Shown here piece after piece: positions 37,221 to 47,381 of a stretch of 64,000 nt of DNA. The notes under the pieces are model-generated. The model was given only the letters and a program-made list of their open reading frames with translations, ran no database searches and had not been told where the DNA came from. The stretch lies in contig JAFDYC010000035.1 in NCBI GenBank assembly GCA_018267625.1, forward strand, positions 1 through 64,000, given 5' to 3'. Every line of letters starts with the position of its first letter. Within the stretch, counting starts at the first letter, position 1. This DNA is from Bacteroidota bacterium. GTDB taxonomy: Bacteria > Bacteroidota > Bacteroidia > Chitinophagales > Chitinophagaceae. Both the position numbers and the translations under genes were made by a program.

Positions 37221-38303
37221 TTAAACGCTCTCTCCAGCCTCCATCTTTTGAGCATTTTCAGCGAGCTGAAGCGCCTCGAGCATTTCCTGGATTTCTCCGT
37301 TCATAAACGCGTCCAACGAGTAAATCGTCATGTTGATGCGGTGGTCTGTAATACGCCCCTGGGGATAGTTGTAGGTGCGGATTTTAGCGCTCCGGTCGCC
37401 GGTACTTACGAGGCTTTTTCTACGGCGTGAAATTTCTTCTTCATGCTTGCGCACCTGCTCTTCGTAGAGTTTGGTTCGCATCATCTGCGTGGCCTTCTCG
37501 CGGTTGCCCAACTGGGTGCGTTCTGTCTGGCAGGTGACCACAGTGCCTGTGGGGGTATGCGTCAGGATCACTTTCGTCTCCACCTTATTCACATTCTGAC
37601 CACCGGCCCCGCCGCTGCGTGCCGTTTCCATCTTCAGGTCACTTTCTTTCAGTTCAAAATCTATTTCTTCTGCCTCCGGCATGATGGCAACTGTGGCCGC
37701 ACTGGTATGCACCCGTCCCTGTGTTTCGGTGGCAGGCACCCGCTGCACCCGATGGACACCGCTTTCAAATTTTAGGGTTCCATACACATCTTCGCCGGTC
37801 ACTTCAAGCTGCACTTCTTTAAATCCGCCCACGGTGCCTTCCGTTTCTGAGAGCAAAGCCACGCGCCAGCCTCGGCGTTCGCAGTAGCGCAAATACATCC
37901 GCATAAGGTCGCCGGCAAAAAGGGAAGCCTCATCGCCGCCGGTACCGGCACGTATTTCAATGATGGCATTTTTCTCGTCTTGCGGGTCTTTGGGGATAAG
38001 GAGGGTACGGATCTCTTCGTCTAGCTCAGTTTTCTTTTTTTCTTGTAATTCCAGCTCTTCAAGGGCCAGCTCGCGTAGGTCTTCATCGCTTTCAGAGTGC
38101 AATACTTCTTTACCAAAGGCAAGGGCATCCAAAGTTGCCTGATAGCGTTTCCAGGCTTCGACGATAGGCTCCAGCTTACGGTATTCGCGGCTCAGGGCGC
38201 TGAAACGCTTGTTGTCGCTGACGACCTCCGGGTTGGTAAGGGAAATGCCGAGTTCATCAAAACGGGCTTTGATGGCGGCGAGCTTGTCGGAAATTGGAGA
38301 CAT
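37221..38303 (-). CDS. prfA: Peptide chain release factor 1
   Basis: 360 residues from ATG 38303, the standard start ([20 protein letters not shown]). It recognises UAA and UAG and releases the finished peptide. The GGQ motif is at 234-236 ([11 protein letters not shown]) and the PxT-type codon-recognition tripeptide appears as PAT at 190-192. Both are intact, so UAA and UAG termination should be normal in this organism, which matters for the in-frame stops seen elsewhere in the window. Divergent from the dihydrouridine synthase gene. Confidence 0.97.
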   Translation of the reverse strand: MSPISDKLAAIKARFDELGISLTNPEVVSDNKRFSALSREYRKLEPIVEAWKRYQATLDALAFGKEVLHSESDEDLRELALEELELQEKKKTELDEEIRTLLIPKDPQDEKNAIIEIRAGTGGDEASLFAGDLMRMYLRYCERRGWRVALLSETEGTVGGFKEVQLEVTGEDVYGTLKFESGVHRVQRVPATETQGRVHTSAATVAIMPEAEEIDFELKESDLKMETARSGGAGGQNVNKVETKVILTHTPTGTVVTCQTERTQLGNREKATQMMRTKLYEEQVRKHEEEISRRRKSLVSTGDRSAKIRTYNYPQGRITDHRINMTIYSLDAFMNGEIQEMLEALQLAENAQKMEAGESV

Positions 38304-38414
38304 GGAAAAAACGGCGCGAAAATAGCGCAAAGCGCGGGGGATGCCGCAAGGCACCCGGGACTTGAAAGCATCTTAATGAGCAATTCCTTTTCCTGCATGA
38401 CCGAACTTTGCCCC

Positions 38415-39413
38415 ATGCCGGTTCGTATAGGCCCTCATATTCAACTGCCCGATTTCCCGTTGTTGCTCGCTCCTATGGAAGACGTGAGCGACCCGCCTTT
38501 TCGTGCTGTATGTAAAGAAGGTGGTGCCGACCTGATGTACACGGAATTCATCTCCTCTGAAGGCCTCATTCGTGATGCTATAAAGAGCCGGCAAAAGCTG
38601 GACATCTTCGAAGAAGAACGCCCCATCGGTATCCAGATTTTTGGCGGCGATGAAGAAGCCATGGGCCTTTCCGCAAAAATCATTGATGCCACTGGGCCTG
38701 ATTTGCTCGATATCAATTTTGGCTGTCCGGTGAAGAAAGTGGTGTGTAAAGGTGCGGGAGCTGCCGTGCTCAAGGATGTGCCCCTGATGGTGCGTCTGAC
38801 ACAGGCGTGCATCAAGAGCACCCGACTACCCGTTACTGTGAAAACCCGGCTGGGCTGGGATGAGGACAGTAAGAATATTGAAGAAGTTGCGGAGCGGCTG
38901 CAGGATATTGGCATTGCCGCGCTATCCATCCACGGGCGTACCCGGGCCCAGCTCTACAAAGGCGAAGCAGACTGGCGGCTCATTGCAGCAGTGAAAAACA
39001 ATCCCCGCATTCACATTCCCATTTTCGGCAATGGAGATATTGACAGCCCGCAAAAAGCCCTGGAATATAAAAACCGCTATGGAGTGGATGGCATAATGAT
39101 TGGCCGCGCCGCCATCGGGCATCCCTGGATCTTCCGGGAGCTGAAACACTATCTGGCTACCGGCGAGCTACTGCCCCCGCCAAGTGTGTGTGAGCGGGTA
39201 GCAGCAGCAAGGAAGCACCTGCATTTCTCCATCCGATGGAAAGGGAGCAAGCTGGGGGTTCTGGAGATGCGCCGGCATTGGGCCAATTACCTCAAAGGAC
39301 TACCCGGAGTGAAGGAATACCGGTCGAGGTTAGTGACTACAGAAAGTATGGATGCAATTGAGGAAGTGTTGCAGGAGGTGGAAGAACGGTATGCTGAACT
39401 GGAATGGATATGA
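38415..39413 (+). CDS. dus: tRNA-dihydrouridine synthase (DusB-like)
   Basis: 332 residues from ATG 38415, which gives the family's typical start (a short strand, then LPDFPLLLAPMEDVSDPPFR). In-frame ATGs at 38376 and 38397 are alternatives. It is an FMN-dependent enzyme that reduces specific uridines in tRNA. The TIM-barrel motifs LAPMEDVSD, INFGCPVKKVVCKGAG (with the catalytic Cys region), VKTRLGWD, IHGRTRAQ and IFGNGDI are all present. Confidence 0.95.
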   Translation: MPVRIGPHIQLPDFPLLLAPMEDVSDPPFRAVCKEGGADLMYTEFISSEGLIRDAIKSRQKLDIFEEERPIGIQIFGGDEEAMGLSAKIIDATGPDLLDINFGCPVKKVVCKGAGAAVLKDVPLMVRLTQACIKSTRLPVTVKTRLGWDEDSKNIEEVAERLQDIGIAALSIHGRTRAQLYKGEADWRLIAAVKNNPRIHIPIFGNGDIDSPQKALEYKNRYGVDGIMIGRAAIGHPWIFRELKHYLATGELLPPPSVCERVAAARKHLHFSIRWKGSKLGVLEMRRHWANYLKGLPGVKEYRSRLVTTESMDAIEEVLQEVEERYAELEWI

Positions 39414-39427
39414 ACTTGCTTCACTTT

Positions 39428-40204
39428 TTATTTCTCGAAAATATTGGCAGCGAACTCATGAGTTTTACCTGAGGCAGACACCAATGTTATTCGAGGGATT
39501 TTCAAGGCCATTTTCCCTCCGCGCACACTGAGCTTGGCTTGTTTAATAGTCAGTCCGTCCGGAGTAAAGGACTCGGCACTTGAGTTAATCCAATTAATAT
39601 ACATACTGGCAGATTGAGGATATGACTTATCACTAATAGGTAAATCATAATTCCCATCAACTACCGGAAAAGAACCGGGAAAATAGCAATAGAGGTCACC
39701 GTTGACAGGAGCCTGATCAAATATGCTAATATGAATATGGATTACATCCATGTTCATGCTGGCATCATGAAGACGATTGAAAGTATTCTTCCCAATACGA
39801 TAGGAATCTATATAGAACCCGTTAAACTTTGATATGCGTAGTCCCATTTGAATTGTTTGGCTACTGGATGCTGATTTACCGGTAACATTAAAGGAATAGA
39901 TACCGGGCCTTGCATTATAATAATCAGAAATATGAATTAAAGATAAAAATTTAGGTAGCCCATTATCGGGGCTTATTGTAGCCTTGACACCTGCGGGGAG
40001 ACCGCTGATACTCAGGCTTACAGGTTCCGGATTTGTCACCAGCGGCTCTAATTCAACAGAGCAAGACTGAAAAAAAGAGTCTTCAACAATGATAAAACTA
40101 TCGTATGAGGCTATATCAAACTGTTTAAAGTTTGAATTGGCGCTTTACTTGCAAGCCCACAAGAGTGTAATAAAGATGAGCAAGGTTGTTGCGTAAGTTT
40201 TCAT
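39428..40204 (-). pseudogene. Lipoprotein gene with TAA directly after the lipobox
   Basis: ATG 40204 starts a lipoprotein signal (MKTYATTLLIFITLLWACK) followed at once by TAA 40145-40147; the same frame then runs open for 238 codons to 39428. The downstream part looks like a genuine secreted beta-rich protein (SNFKQFDIASYDSFIIVEDS, ISKFNGFYIDSYRIGKNTF). One substitution such as CAA to TAA would explain the stop. As it stands no lipoprotein can be made; a GTG at 40039 could only give an unexported fragment. Function unknown. Confidence 0.75.
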
Positions 40205-40448
40205 GAGAAGGTTGCTTTAAGAACAGGTAATCATTACCAGCTCAGGCCAAAATTGTAGCACTGTTCAGCCTATTCCTAATTGAAATTCAAAGCAGCAGAT
40301 ACAGGAAATGGCATATTTTGCCATGCAATTGGAATTGTTTATTTATAGCTATTGATTGACACAAAAACTACATTTAAATTCGTTGCCATTATTAGCACTT
40401 ACTAAAAAATGGAGGGACTTAAGAATTTATTGCCAAAAACAATAAACC

Positions 40449-41459
40449 ATGGATTCGACCTCATTACAACGAGAACTGTTTCAGCAAATCAAAGCTTTGG
40501 TGCCTAACAATATTTCCTTTGTGGACGCCATCGCAGACCTGCTCAGCATCAGTACGGATAGTGCCTACCGGCGTATCCGGGCAGAAAAATCTATCTCTCT
40601 TGAAGAGATTCAGAAACTGGCGACACACTTTCATATTTCGATGGATGCTTTGCTGAGTATCCATTCGAGTAGCACCGTCTTTTATGGGTCCTGGCTCAAT
40701 CGGAATCCGTTCAGCCTGCAGCAATACCTGAATTCGATTCTAAACATGACTGTGAGCATTAGCAAAGGAGATCAAAAAGCCCTTTATTATGAAGCAAAAG
40801 ACTTCCCCCCCTTTCATTATTTCCACTTACCCGAGCTGGCTGCTTTCAAATATTTCTTTTGGGCACGAACCATCTTAAATGACCCGGCATACAGTAAGAC
40901 CCTTTTTGAGGAGTGGGAACTCGCTGAAACCTTAAAACAAACCGGCAAAGACATCCTGACGGCATACAATAAAATCCCCTCCATTGAAATCTGGAGTTCC
41001 GATACGATAAACAGCACCATTCGTCAGATTGACTACTACCGGGAGTTGGGCAATTTTCGAGATGTCAACACCCCGGAAAGGCTGTTCCTGCAATTGGAAC
41101 AGTTAGTGGAGCACATAAAAGAGCAAACGGCACATGGTGAGAAATTTTTGATTGGCCAGAAGCCCTAAGGAGGCCCCAAATTGAAAATCTATTACAACGA
41201 AGCCTACCTAGGCCACAATACCATTCTGACGGAAGTGGACGGCTGCGAGACAGTCTATGTCAACCACGGCGTACTTAATCTGATGTTTACCCATGATGCT
41301 GCTTTTTGTGAGCAATCAAGATGGTATTTCGAAAACATCATGCGCAAGTCCGCGCTCATCAGCCAAGTGAACGAAAAAGAACGAAACCGTTTTTTCAACG
41401 GGATGTTCGAAAAAATCCAGCGTGCTCAAGAACAGAAAAATAAAAGCCTGAATATTTGA
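40449..41459 (+). pseudogene. HTH regulator split by an in-frame TAA
   Basis: Codons 1-239 encode an HTH protein (residues 20-70: NISFVDAIADLLSISTDSAY, then RRIRAEKSISLEEIQKLATHF) with a helical sensing region. TAA 41166-41168 is followed in the same frame by 97 more codons (LKIYYNEAYLGHNTILTEVD, FMFTHD-type block, MRKSALISQVNEKERNRFF), which looks like the normal C-terminal domain of this Bacteroidota regulator family of about 330 residues. The stop overlaps AAGGAGG, a perfect Shine-Dalgarno motif 8 bp before TTG 41181, so the second part might be translated separately. Otherwise it is a simple nonsense mutation. Confidence 0.7.
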
Positions 41460-41713
41460 GAAAAGTATCGGAGCCTTTAGCACTGTTAAAAAATGATTCC
41501 GGACAGATGCAACACCTCTTCCAATAATTGATGACGCGCTACCGGCAATTGCCGGAACAGACAGGCTACACATAAAAAAACTGGGAACACAGCAAAAACT
41601 GTTTTACTGTTTTTGCTTCGGGAAGCACAAGAAGTGGTGATGTTCAAAATAATGTAGTCCCGTCCGAGGGGCTTTTTTCCATTTCTTTGTCCCCGCCAAT
41701 TTTCAAGCTCCTA
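41460..41713. other. Intergenic region, no gene
   Basis: Contains a 14-bp perfect palindrome CCGGCAATTGCCGG (41542-41555) with no T run. Nothing else recognised. Confidence 0.4.
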
Positions 41714-44700
41714 ATGAACTTCAGGAAAGTCAACAACATCGCCGGCTGGATCACCGGCGGCATTGCCACGCTCGTTTATCTGCTCACTATGGAAGCTACC
41801 GTCTCTTATTGGGACTGTGGTGAATTCCTTGCCTGCGCATATAAAATCGAAGTAGGCCACTCCCCTGGTGCTCCTTTTTTCATGCTCATCCAACGCATGT
41901 TTGGCCTTTTGGCCGGCGGCGACCTGAAGCATGTGGCTATTTTAATCAACTCCTGGAGCGCCATAGCCAGTGGCCTCACCATCCTGTTCCTTTTCTGGAC
42001 GATTACCCATTTTGCCAAAAAACTTCTTGCCCCTAATGAAGAAGAATTAAACAGTACTCAGGTTGCCCTCATCATTGGCTCAGGACTGGTTGGTGCCTTA
42101 GCATACACCTTTTCCGATACCTTTTGGTTTAGTGCCGTGGAAGCAGAAGTGTATGCCACTTCATCACTGTTTACCGCACTTACATTCTGGGCAATGCTGA
42201 AGTGGGAGCATGTGGCCGACAGGCCCTATGCCGACCGCTGGCTGCTCTTGATTGCCTATCTCATTGGCTTATCCATCGGCATTCACCTCCTGAACCTGCT
42301 GACGATTCCGGCATTGGCGATGATCTATTATTTCCGGCGCTACAAGGTCACACGCATGGGTACCATCGTGGCTTTTGTGTTGGGTTGTGTGGCTTTGGCC
42401 ATTGTACAGTTTGGCGTGATTCAGGGCGTGACGATTATGGCCTCATCTTTTGATGTGTTCTTCGTCAATTCTCTGGGACTGCCCTTTGATAGCGGCTCTT
42501 TGTTTTGCATCCTGCTCATCGCTGCTGCTTGCGCCGGGCTGATTATTTATGCAAAGAAGAAAGGTTATTACCTGCTGCATACGGGTATTCTCTGCCTCGT
42601 GTTTGTGATGATTGGTTTCTCTTCCTACATCGTACCGATGATTCGTTCGCGTGCTGATGTGCCCATTGACATGACCAACCCGGACAACACCTTGTCTTTA
42701 GTGAGTTACGTGCAACGCGAACAATTTGGCTCGCAGCCTATTGTTTATGGCCCAGACTTCGATGCCCAACTTGTAGAGGTGTATAATAAAGGGCCTCGCT
42801 ACACCAAGAGCGAAAAAAACGGGAAGGATTTTTACGAGGTGGTCGGGAAGAAGAGAGGCTACAAATTCGACCCGGACAAACAGCGTTTCTTCCCCCGCAT
42901 CTGGGATAATAATGACCCCAGCCACATCCAGTTTTATCGTGCCTATCTGGGCCTGGGCCCGGACGACAGCCCCACCAGCACCGACAACCTCCGCTACTTC
43001 TTCGGCTACCAGATGAATTGGATGTGGTGGCGCTATTTCATGTGGAACTATGCGGGCCGGCAAAATGATTTTGAGGGCCAGGGTGAGCCTAAGAACGGCA
43101 ACTGGATTTCAGGCATCAAGCCTATTGAAAAAATCCGGGGGCTCGGCGATATTGATAAGATGCCGCAAGGCTATCGCGACAACGGCGCACGAAACCAACT
43201 CTATTTCCTGCCTTTGATTCTCGGCATCATGGGACTGGTTTATCAGTTCAACCGACGCAAGCGGGAAGGCTTTGTAGTGGCCATGCTCTTTTTCTTTACC
43301 GGCATCGCCATTGGTATTTACCTCAATATGCCGCCCCTGCAACCACGGGAACGAGACTATGCCTTTGCGGGTAGCACCTATGCCTTTGCTATCTGGATTG
43401 GCCTGGGTGTGATGATGGCCTACGAATGGATGCAAAGAGTGATGAAAGGAAAGCAGGCCGTGTACCTGACCACTGCCCTTTGCCTCTTGCTGGTGCCTGC
43501 CCTCATGGCCAAAGAAGAATGGCATGACCACGACCGTTCTAAGAAAAAACTAGCCCGTGCAACTGCCTTCAATACCCTGAGTAGCTGCGCTAAAAATGCC
43601 GTGCTCTTCACCTATGGCGATAATGAAACCTACCCGCTCTGGTACCTCCAGGAAGTGGAAGGCATCCGAAGAGACGTAAGGGTTATCAACACCTCATTGC
43701 TCGGCATTGACTGGTACATTGATCAACTTAACTACCGGATCAACGATGCCGATGCCGTACCGATGATCTGGTCCCGCGAACAATATCTCGGCGACCGCCG
43801 CGAATACATCCGCTATGTGGATCATAAAATGTTCCCTCAAGCACCCGTTATTCCCGAAGACCGCTTCTTCCCCATCGAAGACATCATCCACTTCTTCACC
43901 AACGACAAAAACAAACTGCCGATTGAAGAAGACCCCGTGAACTACCTGCCTACCCGGAAACTGCTCATCCCAACACCCTCTAAGGCAGAACTCGTCTCCG
44001 CCATCGGGCCTATTGGGGTGGACACTTCCCAATTATCCACCGACATGCGCATCACCATGTCGCCCAGCCACGGCACCTACACCAAGAGCGACCTGGCTCA
44101 GATGAATATCATCGCAGCAGTGGCTAAGGCAGGCTGGAAACGACCCATCTATTTCTCGAACCTGCAAGAGACCGATGAATACGGAAACCTGAATGATTTC
44201 ATGCGCCTCGAAGGCACCGTGTATCGCCTCATGCCCTACAAAGAGCTGCGCAAAATGCCCAGTGCCGGCCCCGCTGACCAAGGCTATGTGGACCTAAGCA
44301 AAAGCATTGACCTGTTTACCAAAACCTATATCTGGGGCAATGCTGACCGCAGCGATGTGTACTTCGATGAAAAGAATCGCCTCAACTTCATCCCTTACCG
44401 GCTGAATGCCTCCCGAATCGCCGATGAGCTTAGTATCCTGGGCCGCAAGCAGGAAGCCATTGCCGTACTCAATGCCACCCGGAAAGGCATTTCTGAGAAA
44501 TCTTATCCCTACGACTTCACAGGCTTCTACCTGGCTATTTCCTACTTCCACGCCGGCGACCTAAAGCAGGGTAATGAAATCGGGAAAAAAGTAGTGGACA
44601 TTGCCCGAGACGACATCCGCTATGCAGGTTCCCTGCCCGATGCCGGCCGCGACGCCATGAGCAATGACCTGCAACGCGACATGAGCCTCATTAGCCAGAT

Positions 44701-44878
44701 GGCACTGGAAAGTATCCGTGCCGGCGATAAGACCATGTCGAATTATGTGATTGACCAGCTCCGTAGCCAGCAAAACAATCCTGCCGTGGGCAACCTGCAC
44801 ATACCGCAAGTCATCGCCGAATTGCAACAAATGCAGAACAACCCACAACAGGCAATGGCTCCGCCTCAACAACAGTAA
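41714..44878 (+). CDS. DUF2723/GT117-family membrane glycosyltransferase
   Basis: 1054 residues from ATG 41714 (MNFRKVNNIAGWITGGIATL). The N-terminal half has about 10-12 membrane helices and the family signature YWDCGEFLACAYKIEVGHSP near residues 30-50, where the acidic residues probably bind the lipid-phosphate sugar. The C-terminal half is a large soluble domain ending in helical repeats (EAIAVLNATRKGISEKSYPY) and a Gln-rich tail. Members of this family, widespread in Bacteroidota, are classed as GT117 and are linked to protein O-glycosylation of exported proteins. It is transcribed alone and followed by a strong terminator. Confidence 0.88.
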   Translation: MNFRKVNNIAGWITGGIATLVYLLTMEATVSYWDCGEFLACAYKIEVGHSPGAPFFMLIQRMFGLLAGGDLKHVAILINSWSAIASGLTILFLFWTITHFAKKLLAPNEEELNSTQVALIIGSGLVGALAYTFSDTFWFSAVEAEVYATSSLFTALTFWAMLKWEHVADRPYADRWLLLIAYLIGLSIGIHLLNLLTIPALAMIYYFRRYKVTRMGTIVAFVLGCVALAIVQFGVIQGVTIMASSFDVFFVNSLGLPFDSGSLFCILLIAAACAGLIIYAKKKGYYLLHTGILCLVFVMIGFSSYIVPMIRSRADVPIDMTNPDNTLSLVSYVQREQFGSQPIVYGPDFDAQLVEVYNKGPRYTKSEKNGKDFYEVVGKKRGYKFDPDKQRFFPRIWDNNDPSHIQFYRAYLGLGPDDSPTSTDNLRYFFGYQMNWMWWRYFMWNYAGRQNDFEGQGEPKNGNWISGIKPIEKIRGLGDIDKMPQGYRDNGARNQLYFLPLILGIMGLVYQFNRRKREGFVVAMLFFFTGIAIGIYLNMPPLQPRERDYAFAGSTYAFAIWIGLGVMMAYEWMQRVMKGKQAVYLTTALCLLLVPALMAKEEWHDHDRSKKKLARATAFNTLSSCAKNAVLFTYGDNETYPLWYLQEVEGIRRDVRVINTSLLGIDWYIDQLNYRINDADAVPMIWSREQYLGDRREYIRYVDHKMFPQAPVIPEDRFFPIEDIIHFFTNDKNKLPIEEDPVNYLPTRKLLIPTPSKAELVSAIGPIGVDTSQLSTDMRITMSPSHGTYTKSDLAQMNIIAAVAKAGWKRPIYFSNLQETDEYGNLNDFMRLEGTVYRLMPYKELRKMPSAGPADQGYVDLSKSIDLFTKTYIWGNADRSDVYFDEKNRLNFIPYRLNASRIADELSILGRKQEAIAVLNATRKGISEKSYPYDFTGFYLAISYFHAGDLKQGNEIGKKVVDIARDDIRYAGSLPDAGRDAMSNDLQRDMSLISQMALESIRAGDKTMSNYVIDQLRSQQNNPAVGNLHIPQVIAELQQMQNNPQQAMAPPQQQ

Positions 44879-44902
44879 ATCCCCCTTAACCTGTTGGCCT
44901 TG

Positions 44903-44941
44903 AAAACCCGCGCTGCGTAACATTGCAACGCGGGTTTTTTT
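44903..44941 (+). terminator. Intrinsic terminator after the GT117 gene
   Basis: AAAACCCGCG (44903-44912) pairs with CGCGGGTTTT (44929-44938), continuing into a T run. Confidence 0.9.
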
Positions 44942-44968
44942 CTACCCCCCATCTCAACTGCCCATTAC

Positions 44969-45691
44969 ATGCATCTTTTCCGGCTTCGCCTCTGCGTTTC
45001 TGTGCTGTTGTTGATCACCTTTGCCCTGCCGGCCCAGGCTCAGTATGTTCAGATAGGTCGCCGCGCAGGTTCGAAGGAAGCCCCGCCCAAAGCCCTGTTG
45101 ATTGAACTTCTGACCCGTGGGAACCAACGCGCCTTCCTTCGGCAATTCCGCCCGGATTTGCTTCCAGAATTTGATAACGATGTACAGTCGGTGATGGCCA
45201 ACACCGTGACCGACTGGTCCCGCTACTTCCACTTTTGCCCAGTTTATTTTTTTATAGACACCAATGCCAGCCTGGTTCGGAATGGCAATTTTTCCGGCAT
45301 CCTGCTGGACTCAAACCTCCAGCCCGTAGCCCATCCGGCTATCCAGAATGGCGAACGCAACATCTACATCGGCTACTATGGCAGCCCGGTTCCCCAGCCC
45401 GAACAGAACAGCCGGGACACTACAGACAATAGCCCCGACTCAGACCCCAATTCTTCAGATGCCTCTTCGCTCATTCGCGAACGATTTTTAGTGATGGATG
45501 CCGATTTCCACATGCTCGGACCCGGCAAACCACAAACCAACTACTTCCGCAAAATCCGGCCTGATTATATGAACCGAAGGGAATACCGCAGCTACTGGAA
45601 ATCCATTTCACATAATGCCAAACGCTGGTACATAGACTATCAGCCCACGGCCTACAGCTACGATGCCACTTTGCGTCGCTACTTCCGTTAA
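44969..45691 (+). CDS. Secreted protein of unknown function
   Basis: 240 residues with a signal peptide (about residues 1-24, ending ALPAQA). The mature part has two ordered segments (YVQIGRRAGSKEAPPKALLI, VYFFIDTNASLVRNGNFSGI) separated from a basic aromatic C-terminus by an acidic Ser/Asp/Pro linker (about residues 148-170: NSRDTTDNSPDSDPNSSDAS). The C-terminus is rich in Tyr and Arg (YMNRREYRSYWKSISHNAKR). I do not recognise a family. It follows the GT117 terminator, so it has its own promoter. Confidence 0.7.
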   Translation: MHLFRLRLCVSVLLLITFALPAQAQYVQIGRRAGSKEAPPKALLIELLTRGNQRAFLRQFRPDLLPEFDNDVQSVMANTVTDWSRYFHFCPVYFFIDTNASLVRNGNFSGILLDSNLQPVAHPAIQNGERNIYIGYYGSPVPQPEQNSRDTTDNSPDSDPNSSDASSLIRERFLVMDADFHMLGPGKPQTNYFRKIRPDYMNRREYRSYWKSISHNAKRWYIDYQPTAYSYDATLRRYFR

Positions 45692-45899
45692 GTCCAACTT
45701 AAGGGAACTGCTTTATTGTTTCTTTTCTTATTCGGCTTAGGTGTAGATCCCGAAAACTGGGACACTACTTTTTTCATCTACATAGCCACATAGAAGCATG
45801 AAACCCGCCACGTGCGACGCAACGAACGTTCCATCAGGGAACAAAAGCTGACACAAAAAAGTCAGGAACCAGTCACTGGCTCAGCACTCGGTAAGCGCT
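45692..45899. other. Intergenic region, nothing recognised
   Basis: About 200 bp between the secreted protein gene and the tRNA-Cys terminator. No gene or repeat seen. Confidence 0.4.
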
Positions 45900-45936
45900 A
45901 AAAAAAACAGAGGCTGCCTTGTTGAGACAGCCTCTG
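45900..45936 (-). terminator. Intrinsic terminator of tRNA-Cys
   Basis: On the minus strand ACAGAGGCTG pairs with CAGCCTCTGT around an 11-base loop, followed by a T run. Confidence 0.9.
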
Positions 45937-45942
45937 TGCAGG

Positions 45943-46013
45943 GAGGTCACCAGCGGATTCGAACCGCTGTAGCAGCTTTTGCAGAGCTGTGCCTAACCAC
46001 TCGGCCAGGTGAC
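45943..46013 (-). tRNA. tRNA-Cys (GCA)
   Basis: Cloverleaf on the minus strand: acceptor GGTCACC/GGTGACC, anticodon loop CTGCAAA with anticodon GCA, T arm GCGGTTCGAATCCGC, and discriminator U, which is the identity base of tRNA-Cys. CCA is not encoded. The gene is alone and has its own terminator. Confidence 0.96.
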
Positions 46014-46156
46014 CCTGAGGGGCAGCAAATGTACGGGCTGGCGCTGTTGAAAAGGCCAGCATCAGCAATGAATTTTGAAGCCTCTGCCGGGCCAAAGAGG
46101 CCGTAACAGAGGTAGGGGTTAACCTATATCATTTCAAAACGGCATTTTCAAAACCT

Positions 46157-46164
46157 TACCTTTG
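46157..46164 (+). promoter_or_regulatory. Candidate -7 box of the aldolase gene
   Basis: TACCTTTG matches TAnnTTTG and lies 24 bp before the ATG. The -33 region is not clear. Confidence 0.45.
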
Positions 46165-46188
46165 CCGCCGCTAAAAAAATCATATTCT

Positions 46189-47262
46189 ATGCCAGCGACT
46201 ACGACCGCCGCTTCCCGCATTGAGGAGCTGCTCGGCGATAAGGCCGGGTACTATTTGGAGCATACCTGCAAAACCATTGACAAGAGCCAGCTTCACCTGC
46301 CTGGCTCCAACAACGTGAACAAAGTCTGGGCGGACAGCAACCGCAACATTCAGACGCTTCGTTCCATTGCTGCCCTGCAAAATCATGGCCGCCTTGCCGG
46401 TACCGGATATGTGAGCATCCTGCCTGTTGACCAAGGTATTGAGCACAGCGCCGGTGCTTCGTTTGCTCCCAATCCTATTTATTTCGACCCGGAAAACATC
46501 GTGAAGCTGGCCATCGAAGGGGGCTGTAATGCAGTGGCTTCCACCTATGGCGTCCTGGGTGCTGTGGCCCGGAAGTATGCCCATAAAATTCCCTTCATCG
46601 TGAAGGTGAATCACAATGAATTTATCTCTTACCCCAACCGGTTTGACCAAATCATGTTCGGCACCATCAAGGATGCATGGAATATGGGTGCTACGGCAGT
46701 GGGTGCTACCATCTATTTCGGCTCTGAAGAGAGCAGCCGTCAGATTGTGGAAATAGCCAAGGCTTTTGAATATGCTCATGAACTGGGCATGGCTACGGTG
46801 CTGTGGTGCTACCTGCGCAATAGTGCCTTTAAAAAGGATGGCGTGGACTACCACACAGCAGCCGACCTTACCGGCCAGGCCAACCACCTCGGCGTAACCC
46901 TGCAAGCTGATATCATTAAGCAAAAACTGCCTGCAGGCAATGGCGGTTTCACTGCGCTCAACTTTGGCAAGACGCACAAAGACGTGTATGAAAAGCTGAC
47001 TACGGAACACCCCATTGACCTCTGCCGCTATCAGGTGGCCAACTGCTACATGGGCCGTGTGGGCCTCATCAACTCTGGTGGCGAAAGCAAGGGTGCTTCC
47101 GACTTAGCCGAAGCTGTAATGACGGCCGTAGTGAACAAGCGTGCGGGCGGCATGGGCCTCATCTCCGGGCGCAAAGCCTTCCAGAAAGACATGAAGGTGG
47201 GTGTGGAATTGCTCCACAACATTCAGGATGTTTATCTGGACGAGCGGATTACCATCGCCTAA
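46189..47262 (+). CDS. fbaB: Fructose-bisphosphate aldolase, class I (DhnA/FbaB type)
   Basis: 357 residues from ATG 46189. It splits fructose 1,6-bisphosphate through a Schiff-base lysine rather than a metal. Family motifs: [30 protein letters not shown] (Schiff-base or active-site lysine region), [17 protein letters not shown], and the phosphate-binding [12 protein letters not shown]. Strong candidate for glycolysis and gluconeogenesis. It has its own -7 box and terminator. Confidence 0.93.
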   Translation: MPATTTAASRIEELLGDKAGYYLEHTCKTIDKSQLHLPGSNNVNKVWADSNRNIQTLRSIAALQNHGRLAGTGYVSILPVDQGIEHSAGASFAPNPIYFDPENIVKLAIEGGCNAVASTYGVLGAVARKYAHKIPFIVKVNHNEFISYPNRFDQIMFGTIKDAWNMGATAVGATIYFGSEESSRQIVEIAKAFEYAHELGMATVLWCYLRNSAFKKDGVDYHTAADLTGQANHLGVTLQADIIKQKLPAGNGGFTALNFGKTHKDVYEKLTTEHPIDLCRYQVANCYMGRVGLINSGGESKGASDLAEAVMTAVVNKRAGGMGLISGRKAFQKDMKVGVELLHNIQDVYLDERITIA

Positions 47263-47283
47263 TTTTTCAACATCCGGTTCAGA

Positions 47284-47316
47284 AGCCTGCCGTTGCCTAG
47301 CGCGGCAGGCTTTTTG
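47284..47316 (+). terminator. Intrinsic terminator after the aldolase gene
   Basis: AGCCTGCCG pairs with CGGCAGGCT, followed by TTTTG. Confidence 0.85.
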
Positions 47317-47381
47317 TTTCCCACAGGTGCCGACGAACTACAATGCGGCTGGCTACTTTTACCCCGTCATCCTACCTCACT

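Noticed and set aside
9449..41168. Alternative genetic code with TAA/TAG read as Gln
   Set aside because: Housekeeping genes end normally on TAA/TAG with no conserved sequence after them, and release factor 1 is intact.
41542..41555. Perfect 14-bp palindrome as operator or terminator
   Set aside because: No T run, no promoter box nearby and no second copy; could be chance.
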